Translations under genes and position numbers: made by a program | Source: Chloroflexota bacterium | Lineage (GTDB): Bacteria; Chloroflexota; Anaerolineae; Anaerolineales; Villigracilaceae | DNA: 5,480 bases | NCBI GenBank assembly: GCA_021812905.1 | Contig: JAKAMM010000135.1 | Span: 1 to 5,480 of the forward strand | Direction: 5' to 3' | Notes under the pieces: generated by a model | Database searches by the model: none | What the model saw: only the letters and a program-made list of their open reading frames with translations | Told to the model about the DNA's origin: nothing | In this document: positions 1 through 5,480 of the stretch, piece after piece | Position numbering within the stretch: position 1 is the stretch's first letter | How the letters are laid out: the number at the start of each line of letters is the position of its first letter

Positions 1-477
1 CCACAGAGTGGTTCGTCACGCCTCGCCGCTGCCTTGACCCTGACGATTATGATTATCCCGACCATTACGGCAATCGCGCGGGATGTGTTTTTGGCGATCC
101 CTGACAGTCAACGCGAGGCCGCCATGGGCATGGGCGCCACGCGCTGGGAGATGATCTGGCAGGTTTTGTTGCCTTATGGTCTTTCCGGCATTCTCGGCGC
201 AATCATTCTTGGATTGGGACGCGCACTCGGTGAGACGATGGCCGTGACCATGGTAATAGGGAATTCTTTGGAGGGTACCGGTTCACTGCTCAAACCAGGA
301 TATACGATGGCCAGCCTGCTGGCCAATGAATTTGGCGAATCTGCTTCCACTTTGCACACATCCGCCATGGTTGAAATCGGCTTGACGTTATTTGTCATTA
401 CGCTGATTCTGAATTTGATTGCGCGCTTTCTGGTGTGGCAGGTGGCGCGGCGGACACCGCAGGAGGCGCGCGCATGA
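1..477 (+). CDS. pstC: Phosphate ABC transporter permease PstC, 3' part (5' end outside window)
   Basis: One of the two membrane subunits of the PstSCAB phosphate importer, which moves inorganic phosphate across the cytoplasmic membrane using ATP hydrolysed by PstB. The reading frame is open from base 1 and gives 158 residues before the TGA. What is visible is the C-terminal half of the permease domain. It has a hydrophobic segment (about residues 9-25), then the EAA loop that docks on the ATPase (E39-A40-A41 followed by GMGATRWE). Next comes a membrane segment ending in GRALGETMAV (about 73-82), a signature of Pst permeases, and a last membrane helix at about 118-145. The internal TTG at 34 is not the start, because homology continues upstream to the window edge. 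The stop overlaps the pstA start codon (ATGA at 474-477), so the two subunits are translationally coupled. The family assignment is secure, and PstC rather than PstA is chosen because a clear PstA follows. Confidence 0.95.
   Translation, partial: PQSGSSRLAAALTLTIMIIPTITAIARDVFLAIPDSQREAAMGMGATRWEMIWQVLLPYGLSGILGAIILGLGRALGETMAVTMVIGNSLEGTGSLLKPGYTMASLLANEFGESASTLHTSAMVEIGLTLFVITLILNLIARFLVWQVARRTPQEARA
461..466 (+). promoter_or_regulatory. Ribosome binding site of pstA
   Basis: A perfect AGGAGG lies 7 nt before the ATG at 474, inside the last codons of pstC. It fixes the pstA start at 474 and argues against the in-frame upstream start at 435, which would put 13 extra residues on the protein. 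Confidence 0.85.
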
Positions 478-1418
478 CCCGCTTTCAGGAGTTGATTGTC
501 AGGAATCAGGCCTCAAATTTACAGCGCCGCCGAATGGTGAACACCTTGATGTTGTCTGTCACGGGGCTGCTGACTTTGATGGCACTCATCCCGTTGTTTT
601 GGATTGTTGGATACGTTATCTATCGCGGGGGTCCAACACTCAATCTGGCTTTCTTCACACAACTCCCGCGCCCGCTGGGTGTCACAGGCGGCGGCGTGTT
701 GCACTCCATAGAAGGTACCATCATTATGACCTTCCTGGCCTGCCTGTTTGCCATCCCGCCAGGCGTACTGGCGGCTTTTTATGCGGCCCGCAACCCGAAT
801 ACCCCCTTGGGTGTGGCGCTGCGTTTTGGCACGGATGTACTCTCAGGCGTACCATCTATCGTGCTGGGCCTTTTTGTTTACGCTTTGATGGTCGTACCCA
901 TGAAGCATTTTTCAGCCCTGGCGGGCGGGGTGGCGCTGGCTATTCTTATGCTGCCGACGATCATCCGTACTACGGAGGAAATGCTAAAGCTGGTTCCCTA
1001 TACCCTGCGTGAAGGTTCGTTGGGACTGGGTGCACCGGAATGGAAAACTTCATTGAGCGTGATGTTTCCTGCCGCTCTCAACGGGATCATCACCGGATTC
1101 CTGTTGGCGATTGCGCGCGCAGCCGGCGAGACTGCCCCCTTGCTCTTTACAGCATTGGGCAATGACAGTTTCGATGTTGGTTTGATCGTGAAGGGCGGCC
1201 TTCAAGCGCATCAGAGTGTGTTCGCTATTCTGGGACGCATCATCAACCAGCCGGTCGACTCGCTGCCGCTGACGTTGTGGAAGTACGCCCAACAACCATA
1301 CCCGGAACGGATCGACCAATCCTGGGGCGTGGCGTTGGTGTTGATGGCCTTTGTTCTTTTGATTGAAATCATGGCGCGTCTATGGGTCGAGTCGCGCAAA
1401 CGTGCGCTTCAGGGATAA
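474..1418 (+). CDS. pstA: Phosphate ABC transporter permease PstA
   Basis: Second membrane subunit of the phosphate importer, pairing with PstC and resting on the PstB dimer. The product is 314 residues, close to the usual PstA length. Its N-terminus is polar with an RRR cluster (18-20). Hydrophobic segments lie at about 22-50, 82-105, 117-142, 147-165, 195-222 and 283-305, matching the six-helix permease plan. Family marks are [11 protein letters not shown] (72-82), [11 protein letters not shown] (124-134), the EAA-type cytoplasmic loop [13 protein letters not shown] (179-191) and [14 protein letters not shown] (214-227). The last contains the Arg/Glu pair conserved in Pst permeases. The start at 474 is chosen for its strong ribosome binding site and its ATGA overlap with the pstC stop. 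pstB begins 4 nt after the stop. Nothing in it looks broken. Confidence 0.96.
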   Translation: MTRFQELIVRNQASNLQRRRMVNTLMLSVTGLLTLMALIPLFWIVGYVIYRGGPTLNLAFFTQLPRPLGVTGGGVLHSIEGTIIMTFLACLFAIPPGVLAAFYAARNPNTPLGVALRFGTDVLSGVPSIVLGLFVYALMVVPMKHFSALAGGVALAILMLPTIIRTTEEMLKLVPYTLREGSLGLGAPEWKTSLSVMFPAALNGIITGFLLAIARAAGETAPLLFTALGNDSFDVGLIVKGGLQAHQSVFAILGRIINQPVDSLPLTLWKYAQQPYPERIDQSWGVALVLMAFVLLIEIMARLWVESRKRALQG

Positions 1419-1422
1419 AGCC

Positions 1423-2238
1423 ATGGAAACCAAAATTGATGCATCCAAAAGTGTAGCGCAGGGCATTCCCGCCAATAAAGTGGACGTGAAGAACCTTTCG
1501 GTTTATTATGGAAAGTTTCGCGCTCTGGCTGATATCAACCTCTCGGTGCAGGAGAATAAGATTACCGCAATCATTGGTCCATCGGGATGCGGAAAATCAA
1601 CCTTACTGCGTTCCTTTAATCGAATGAACGATCTTACGCCCAGCGCACATATGGAAGGTGAGATCATTCTGGATGGTGAGAATATCAATACCGCCAGGGT
1701 GGATGTCGTAGATATCCGCCGCAGGGTCGGTATGGTTTTTCAGCGTCCCAACCCCTTCCCGAAAAGTATTTATGACAATGTAGCTTATGGCCCGCGCTTA
1801 TACGGGATCCGGCGCAAGGCCGACCTGGACGAGATCGTGGAGAAATCCATTCGCCAGGCTGCCTTGTGGGACGAAGTGAAGGATAAGCTGCATCAAAGTG
1901 GTTTCTCCCTTTCCGGTGGTCAGCAGCAGCGTATGTGCATTGCGCGGGCGCTGGCCGTCGAACCCGAAATCATCCTGATGGACGAACCTGCCTCGGCGCT
2001 CGACCCGATCTCCACTCTCAAGATCGAAGAGTTGATGCACGAGATCGTCAAGGAATATACCATCATCATCGTCACTCATAATATGCAGCAGGCGGCGCGT
2101 GTTTCAGATTACACCGCCATGATGATGATCGACGAACACCGCGCCGGGCGCATGATTGAATTCAATGATACGAACATCATTTTCACCAATCCGAAAGACA
2201 AACGCACGGAAGATTATGTCACCGGCCGATTTGGGTAA
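1423..2238 (+). CDS. pstB: Phosphate ABC transporter ATP-binding protein PstB
   Basis: Cytoplasmic ATPase that powers phosphate import through PstC/PstA. The 271-residue protein has every ABC ATPase element: Walker [10 protein letters not shown] (52-60), Q-loop in VFQRPNPFP (105-113), signature LSGGQQQR (163-170), Walker [13 protein letters not shown] (183-194) and the switch histidine in VTHN (H219). Marks that separate PstB from other importers are the FNRMNDL segment after Walker A, the [20 protein letters not shown] stretch and the C-terminal [17 protein letters not shown]. The ATG at 1423 is chosen over an in-frame ATG at 1363 inside pstA, because homology to PstB begins only about 20 residues after 1423 and an AGGGAT sequence lies just upstream. 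Full length and intact. Confidence 0.97.
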   Translation: METKIDASKSVAQGIPANKVDVKNLSVYYGKFRALADINLSVQENKITAIIGPSGCGKSTLLRSFNRMNDLTPSAHMEGEIILDGENINTARVDVVDIRRRVGMVFQRPNPFPKSIYDNVAYGPRLYGIRRKADLDEIVEKSIRQAALWDEVKDKLHQSGFSLSGGQQQRMCIARALAVEPEIILMDEPASALDPISTLKIEELMHEIVKEYTIIIVTHNMQQAARVSDYTAMMMIDEHRAGRMIEFNDTNIIFTNPKDKRTEDYVTGRFG

Positions 2239-2244
2239 TATAAT
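2216..2244 (+). promoter_or_regulatory. Candidate internal promoter ahead of phoU-arsC
   Basis: A perfect TATAAT (2239-2244) lies directly after the pstB stop codon. Exactly 17 nt upstream is ATGTCA (2216-2221), which matches four of six bases of the -35 consensus TTGACA. The predicted transcript would start near 2251 and carry the phoU ribosome binding site (GAGG, 2265-2268) in a short leader. It could supply PhoU and ArsC when the main pst promoter is off. The -35 half sits in pstB coding sequence, and the match could be chance. Confidence 0.35.
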
Positions 2245-2273
2245 GAATGAAAAGGGCATGAAACGAGGTTCTT

Positions 2274-2966
2274 ATGTTGCGAAAAACCTTTGAAACAGAA
2301 ATAAAGCAGGTAAAAGACGAAGTCCTTTTGCTTGGCTCAATGGTGGAACAGGCCATCATCGGCTCGGTGGAAGCGTTGAAGAAGCGCGACTTGAAAGCAT
2401 CCCAGCAGATATTGGAGAACGACAAAGAGATCAATAAGAAGCGTTTTAAGATCGAAAGTCAGTTGATGATCCTGATCGCCACGCAACAGCCGATGGCGCA
2501 TGATCTGCGCCTGCTGGCTTCGATAATGGAGATCATCTCCGAGCTGGAGCGCATGGGCGATTATGCCAAGGGCATCGCCAACATCAACCTGCGGATGGGT
2601 GACCAGCCTTTGCTCAAACCGTTGATCGACGTCCCGCGCATGGCTCAAAAAGGCGCGGACATGCTTCATCGCTCCCTAACCGCTTTCGTCAATGAAGATA
2701 TTGAAACTGCCCGCCAAATTCCTGTTGAAGATGACGAGGTGGACGCGCTTTATAACCAGGTGTACCGCGAGTTGATGACCTTTGTGATTGCCGACCCGAA
2801 AACCATCGAACGCGCCAACTGGTTGTTGTGGGTGGCGCACAACCTGGAGCGTTTCGCGGACCGCGTGACTAATATCTGTGAGCGGACCGTGTTCATTGTG
2901 ACTGGCGAATTAACCGAGATCAATGATACAAGCAGTGAATTCTGGAAGCAGCAAAATTCAAAATGA
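2274..2966 (+). CDS. phoU: Phosphate signalling regulator PhoU
   Basis: PhoU is a cytoplasmic helical protein that links the Pst transporter to the PhoR/PhoB-type two-component system and damps phosphate uptake and the starvation response when phosphate is plentiful. The 230-residue product shows the internal duplication of the family: two three-helix halves, each with a metal-cluster motif of the E-x-x-x-D kind. These are ELERMGDYAKGI (E92, D96) in the first half and NLERFADRVTNI (E192, D196) in the second. The QQPMAHDLRLL stretch (71-81) is also typical. The ATG at 2274 has GAGG 5 nt upstream. The gene is 35 nt after pstB, with no terminator between them, and its stop codon overlaps the arsC start (ATGA, 2963-2966). 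No PhoB or PhoR gene lies in this window. Confidence 0.96.
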   Translation: MLRKTFETEIKQVKDEVLLLGSMVEQAIIGSVEALKKRDLKASQQILENDKEINKKRFKIESQLMILIATQQPMAHDLRLLASIMEIISELERMGDYAKGIANINLRMGDQPLLKPLIDVPRMAQKGADMLHRSLTAFVNEDIETARQIPVEDDEVDALYNQVYRELMTFVIADPKTIERANWLLWVAHNLERFADRVTNICERTVFIVTGELTEINDTSSEFWKQQNSK

Positions 2967-3367
2967 TACAAAAAGTGCTTTTCCTCTGCACAGGCAATTC
3001 CTGCCGTTCGCAGATGGCCGAAGCGATTGTCAACGCCCGCTACCCTGGGTGGCGGGCGTTTTCGGCTGGGACGCGGCCTGCGGGCTTTGTCCACCCAATG
3101 GCGATACAGGCGCTGCATGAGATCGGCATCGAGCATACTGGTTCATCCAAAAGCGTGGAGCAGTTCCGCGACGCAGCCTTCGATCTGGTCGTGACGGTCT
3201 GCGACGATGCCAACGAGTCCTGCCCCGTCTGGCTGGGGAAGGGAAAACGCGTCCACGAGGGCTTTCGCGATCCGGCTAGGGCGCAGGGCACGGAAGAGGA
3301 ACGGCTGGCTGTCTTCCGTCAGGTAAGAAGCGAGATGCTTGAAAAGATTCCGCCGCTGTTGAAATAA
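2963..3367 (+). CDS. arsC: Thioredoxin-coupled arsenate reductase (low-molecular-weight tyrosine phosphatase fold)
   Basis: Probably reduces arsenate to arsenite in the cytoplasm, using a cysteine relay re-reduced by thioredoxin. The 134-residue protein opens with the phosphatase-type P-loop CTGNSCRS (nucleophile C9, anion-binding R15). It carries two further cysteines, C80 and C87, in the segment TVCDDANESCP, matching the C10/C82/C89 relay of the Staphylococcus pI258 enzyme. D103 in the DPA motif is the expected general acid. A plain tyrosine phosphatase of this fold would usually lack the C80/C87 pair, so arsenate reductase is favoured. N12, E20 and S34 match three of the four potassium-site residues known in pI258 ArsC. 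The start overlaps the phoU stop (ATGA) with no good ribosome binding site of its own, so translation likely depends on phoU. No arsenite exporter or ArsR gene is seen here. An unusual hairpin lies over codons 24-33. Confidence 0.9.
   Translation: MIQKVLFLCTGNSCRSQMAEAIVNARYPGWRAFSAGTRPAGFVHPMAIQALHEIGIEHTGSSKSVEQFRDAAFDLVVTVCDDANESCPVWLGKGKRVHEGFRDPARAQGTEEERLAVFRQVRSEMLEKIPPLLK
3032..3062 (+). terminator. Terminator-like hairpin inside arsC coding sequence
   Basis: AACGCCCGC (3032-3040) is the exact reverse complement of GCGGGCGTT (3052-3060). Inside it, ACC (3042-3044) pairs with GGT (3048-3050) and T3041 can wobble-pair with G3051. The whole forms a 13-pair stem closed by a CTG triloop, followed by TTTT (3059-3062, two of them in the stem). 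The shape is that of an intrinsic terminator or attenuator, with a short U-run. It lies 69 nt after the arsC start and is also coding, so part of the symmetry may be a by-product of the protein sequence. Function is inferred only. Confidence 0.35.
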
Positions 3368-3377
3368 ATCTGCTCTG

Positions 3378-3426
3378 TGACATGTCATTGCTTCGGCACT
3401 CGTTTTGCTCGGCCTCGCAATGACAT
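3378..3426 (+). repeat. Palindromic intergenic repeat unit (REP-like, TGTCATTGCGAGG type)
   Basis: Ten-base inverted arms ATGTCATTGC (3382-3391) and GCAATGACAT (3417-3426) are exact reverse complements. An inner GGC/GCC pair (3395-3397 with 3412-3414) lies within a 25-nt interior. A second small perfect palindrome, TGACATGTCA, spans 3378-3387. Read on the minus strand the unit starts TGTCATTGCGAGGCCGAGC and ends near GCCGAAGCAATGACA, which resembles a short dispersed repeat found in many copies in several bacterial genomes. Copy number cannot be seen from one window. It sits just after the arsC stop, where such units often act as weak 3' end stabilisers. There is no clear U-tract for an intrinsic terminator. 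Confidence 0.6.
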
Positions 3427-3455
3427 TCCCTGTTTTGAAAAATTCACATGATATT

Positions 3456-3467
3456 CGTCATTTGACG
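3456..3467 (+). promoter_or_regulatory. Candidate operator: inverted repeat CGTCA-TT-TGACG
   Basis: Two perfect 5-nt arms are separated by TT and cover the candidate -35 box of the downstream amine dehydrogenase gene. A dimeric regulator bound here would block that promoter. No regulator gene is visible in the window, and short inverted repeats occur by chance. Confidence 0.25.
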
Positions 3468-3491
3468 GCCTGAGTCGGAGGATGGTATTCT
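3462..3491 (+). promoter_or_regulatory. Candidate promoter of the amine dehydrogenase gene
   Basis: TTGACG (3462-3467, five of six consensus -35 bases) is followed after 18 nt by TATTCT (3486-3491). A TGG directly before it gives an extended -10 (TGGTATTCT). The start of transcription would fall near 3498, leaving a leader of about 15 nt that holds the ribosome binding site AAGGA (3500-3504) 8 nt before the ATG at 3513. With the repeat unit upstream, this suggests the gene is transcribed separately from the pst operon. Confidence 0.45.
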
Positions 3492-3512
3492 TGACCCGAA
3501 AGGAACCATTCA

Positions 3513-5480
3513 ATGACCAGCCCATACGACATTTTGTTCGAGCCGATCCGCATCGGCCCCGTCACCACTCCCAATCGTTTCTATCAAGTGCCGCATTGCA
3601 ATGGCTTCGGTTATCGAATGCCGCAGGGACACGCCGCCATGCGCGGCATCAAAGCCGAGGGCGGATGGGGCGTGGTCTGCACCGAGGAAGTCGAGATCCA
3701 TCACACCAGCGACATCGCTCCCTATTTTGAAGGCCGCCTGTGGGACAATGCAGACATCCCCGGACTGGCCCTGATGGCGGATGCGGTTCACAAGCACGGC
3801 GCATTGGCGGGGATTGAACTTAATCATAACGGACTCGACGCCTCGAATATTTATTCGCGCTCCACACCACTTGGGCCGCGTGCCACGAGCACCATCGGTG
3901 GTTCGGGTTATGACCCGGTGCAGGCGCGCCGCATGGACAAGCAGGACATCCGCGATTTGCGGCGCTGGCATCGAGATGCGGCCTTGCGTTCCAAGCGCGC
4001 CGGCTTTGACATTATCTATTGTTACGCCGGTCATGGCTTGACCCTTGCCATGCAATTCATGATGCGCCGCTATAACGACCGCACGGATGAATATGGCGGC
4101 AGTCTCGAAAATCGTGTGCGCCTGTTTCGCGAATTGATCGAGGACACAAAAGATGTGGTCGGCGATACATGCGCGGTGGCTGTGCGTTTTGCAGTGGATG
4201 AACTGCTCGGTGAGGACGGCATCACGCATCAGGGTGAAGGTCACGATATTGTGGCGATGCTGGCCGAGCTGCCTGACCTGTGGGATGTAAATATCAGCAA
4301 CTGGCCGAATGATTCAGCCACATCGCGCTTCGACAAGGAAGGCCATCAGGAAAAATATATTTCCTTCGTCAAAAAACTCACGACCAAACCGGTCGTGGGT
4401 GTGGGACGTTATACCTCGCCCGATTCAATGGTTTCCGCCATCAAGCGCGGCGTGCTGGATATGATCGGCGCGGCGCGGCCTTCGATTGCCGATCCGTTTT
4501 TGCCGGAGAAAGTTAAACAAGGCCGCATCGAAGATATCCGCGAATGTATCGGTTGCAACATCTGCATCACTGGCGACACGCGTTACGTCCCAATTCGATG
4601 CACGCAGAATCCAACAATGGGTGAGGAGTGGCGGCGCGACTGGCATCCTGAAATTATTGCGCCGAAGAAAACTGGGAAAGACATCATGGTGGTCGGCGCG
4701 GGCCCGGCCGGTTTGGAAGCTGCACGCGCTTTGGGTCAGCGCGGCTATGCGGTCACGCTGCTCGAAGCCCGCAAGGAACTTGGCGGACGCGTCCTGCGCG
4801 AATCGGCTTTGCCTGGTCTCAACGAATGGCGGCGCGTCATGGATTGGCGCGTCACACAAATTGGCAAACTTCGCAACATCCAAGTTTATCCGTCCAGCCC
4901 GATGACCGCCGCTGAAATTCTCGAAGCAGGCGCGCAAAATATTATCGTTGCCACCGGCGCGCAATGGCGGCGCGATGGACTTGGTCGAACTTTGTGGAAA
5001 CCGATCAAAGGCCACGATTTGCCGAACGTCTTCACCCCCGATGATTTTATGGAATCCAACGGCTCGCCGTTGGGCCTTCAGAAAACTTCACGCGTCGTGA
5101 TCTACGATGACGATCATTATTACATGGGCGGCGTGCTGGCTGAACTGCTGGTGCAAAATGGATGCACGGTGACTCTGGTCACGCCTGCGCCTTTTGTTTC
5201 TTATTGGACTCGCTTCACGCTCGAACAGGAACGCATCCAAAAGCGACTCATGCACTTGGGCGTGACCCTGATCCCGCGCCACGTTCTTTCCGCCCTCACA
5301 GCGGACTCCGTTACCCTGACCGATACCATCCTCGATAGATCCATCACCCAACCCGCCGATGCCGTGGTCATGGTCACCGAACGCATTTCCAACGACGGCC
5401 TTTATCACAACCTCCAACCCGCACTGACGGATGGCAGACTCAAATCCCTGCGCCTGATCGGCGATGCCGAAGCGCCCAAC
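3513..5480 (+). CDS. Trimethylamine/dimethylamine/histamine dehydrogenase family flavoprotein, 3' end outside window
   Basis: Iron-sulfur flavoenzyme of the old-yellow-enzyme-derived amine dehydrogenase family, expected to oxidatively deaminate or demethylate an amine and pass electrons to a carrier such as an electron-transfer flavoprotein. The frame is open for 656 residues to the window end; the reference trimethylamine dehydrogenase has about 729, so about 75 are missing. The N-terminal TIM barrel (about 5-340) carries C29 in RFYQVPHC, equivalent to the cysteine covalently bonded to FMN. It also has the catalytic Y171/H174 (YAGH) and W264/D267 (WPND). Next come the 4Fe-4S cysteines C345, C348, C351 and C363. 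A second domain begins with the GAGPAG nucleotide-binding motif (395-400) and ends near GDAEAP at the window edge, as in the family. The Tyr60, Trp105 and Trp355 positions of trimethylamine dehydrogenase are E59, N104 and D355 here, so the substrate is uncertain; a charged amine as in histamine dehydrogenase is more likely. Start: ATG 3513 with AAGGA 8 nt upstream. Residue comparison is from remembered sequences. Confidence 0.88.
   Translation, partial: MTSPYDILFEPIRIGPVTTPNRFYQVPHCNGFGYRMPQGHAAMRGIKAEGGWGVVCTEEVEIHHTSDIAPYFEGRLWDNADIPGLALMADAVHKHGALAGIELNHNGLDASNIYSRSTPLGPRATSTIGGSGYDPVQARRMDKQDIRDLRRWHRDAALRSKRAGFDIIYCYAGHGLTLAMQFMMRRYNDRTDEYGGSLENRVRLFRELIEDTKDVVGDTCAVAVRFAVDELLGEDGITHQGEGHDIVAMLAELPDLWDVNISNWPNDSATSRFDKEGHQEKYISFVKKLTTKPVVGVGRYTSPDSMVSAIKRGVLDMIGAARPSIADPFLPEKVKQGRIEDIRECIGCNICITGDTRYVPIRCTQNPTMGEEWRRDWHPEIIAPKKTGKDIMVVGAGPAGLEAARALGQRGYAVTLLEARKELGGRVLRESALPGLNEWRRVMDWRVTQIGKLRNIQVYPSSPMTAAEILEAGAQNIIVATGAQWRRDGLGRTLWKPIKGHDLPNVFTPDDFMESNGSPLGLQKTSRVVIYDDDHYYMGGVLAELLVQNGCTVTLVTPAPFVSYWTRFTLEQERIQKRLMHLGVTLIPRHVLSALTADSVTLTDTILDRSITQPADAVVMVTERISNDGLYHNLQPALTDGRLKSLRLIGDAEAPN

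Noticed and set aside
435..473. Earlier in-frame start for pstA (13 more residues)
   Set aside because: The ATG at 474 has a perfect AGGAGG at the right distance and forms the typical ATGA overlap, and the extra residues resemble no PstA N-terminus.
419..1012. 197-codon plus-strand frame overlapping pstC and pstA
   Set aside because: The translation is rich in Arg, Gly, His and Cys with no family marks, and it overlaps the well-supported pstA gene throughout.
1363..1422. Earlier in-frame start for pstB inside pstA (20 more residues)
   Set aside because: It would overlap pstA by 56 nt, and the added residues are a frame-shifted reading of the PstA C-terminus. The ATG at 1423 follows the pstA stop closely.
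2243..2293. 16-codon frame starting ATG in the pstB-phoU gap and overlapping the phoU start
   Set aside because: It has no ribosome binding site, and its start overlaps the TATAAT. Very short frames like this are expected by chance.
3510..4244. Long open frame of 244 codons on the minus strand, opposite the amine dehydrogenase
   Set aside because: It lies wholly opposite a gene with clear family motifs (C29, YAGH, WPND). Its translation shows no recognisable domain, and it is a usual by-product of GC-biased third positions.
4425..5015. 196-codon minus-strand frame
   Set aside because: Opposite the Fe-S and nucleotide-binding part of the amine dehydrogenase, with no motifs of its own.
1..5480. 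CRISPR array, tRNA, rRNA, insertion sequence or phage genes
   Set aside because: No regularly spaced repeats, tRNA-like clover pattern, rRNA sequence or transposase motifs were seen. The window is almost fully occupied by six ordinary metabolic and transport genes.

Overview
The window reads left to right on the plus strand. It holds the distal part of a high-affinity phosphate uptake operon (pstC 3' end, pstA, pstB, phoU), then a thioredoxin-type arsenate reductase gene fused to it by a stop/start overlap. A short intergenic region follows, and then a large, separately promoted flavin/iron-sulfur amine dehydrogenase that runs off the right edge. No credible minus-strand gene was found.

Organism: a moderately GC-rich bacterium. 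The gene order, the style of the PstA/PstB proteins and a TGTCATTGCGAGG-type dispersed repeat fit an environmental Chloroflexota (Anaerolineae-like) genome. This is an impression from memory, not a demonstrated placement.

Region 1-3367: pstC and pstA overlap by ATGA, pstA and pstB are 4 nt apart, pstB and phoU are 35 nt apart, and phoU and arsC overlap by ATGA. This is one operon. PstC and PstA form the membrane channel, PstB is the ATPase and PhoU is the signalling brake. The periplasmic or lipoprotein phosphate-binding protein PstS would lie upstream, outside the window. ArsC in the same unit makes sense because arsenate enters cells through phosphate transporters. A perfect TATAAT after pstB may give phoU-arsC extra transcription, and a strong terminator-like hairpin lies inside the early arsC coding sequence.

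Region 3368-3512: a palindromic repeat unit is followed by a candidate extended -10 promoter whose -35 box overlaps a small inverted repeat. There is no gene here.

Region 3513-5480: a trimethylamine/dimethylamine/histamine dehydrogenase family protein, 656 codons visible. The covalent FMN cysteine, 4Fe-4S cysteines and catalytic Tyr/His/Asp are kept, but the substrate-pocket aromatics of trimethylamine dehydrogenase are replaced by Glu, Asn and Asp. The substrate is therefore probably not trimethylamine. I see no wholly new system. The points most worth following up are this altered pocket, the ArsC-Pst coupling and the hairpin inside arsC.
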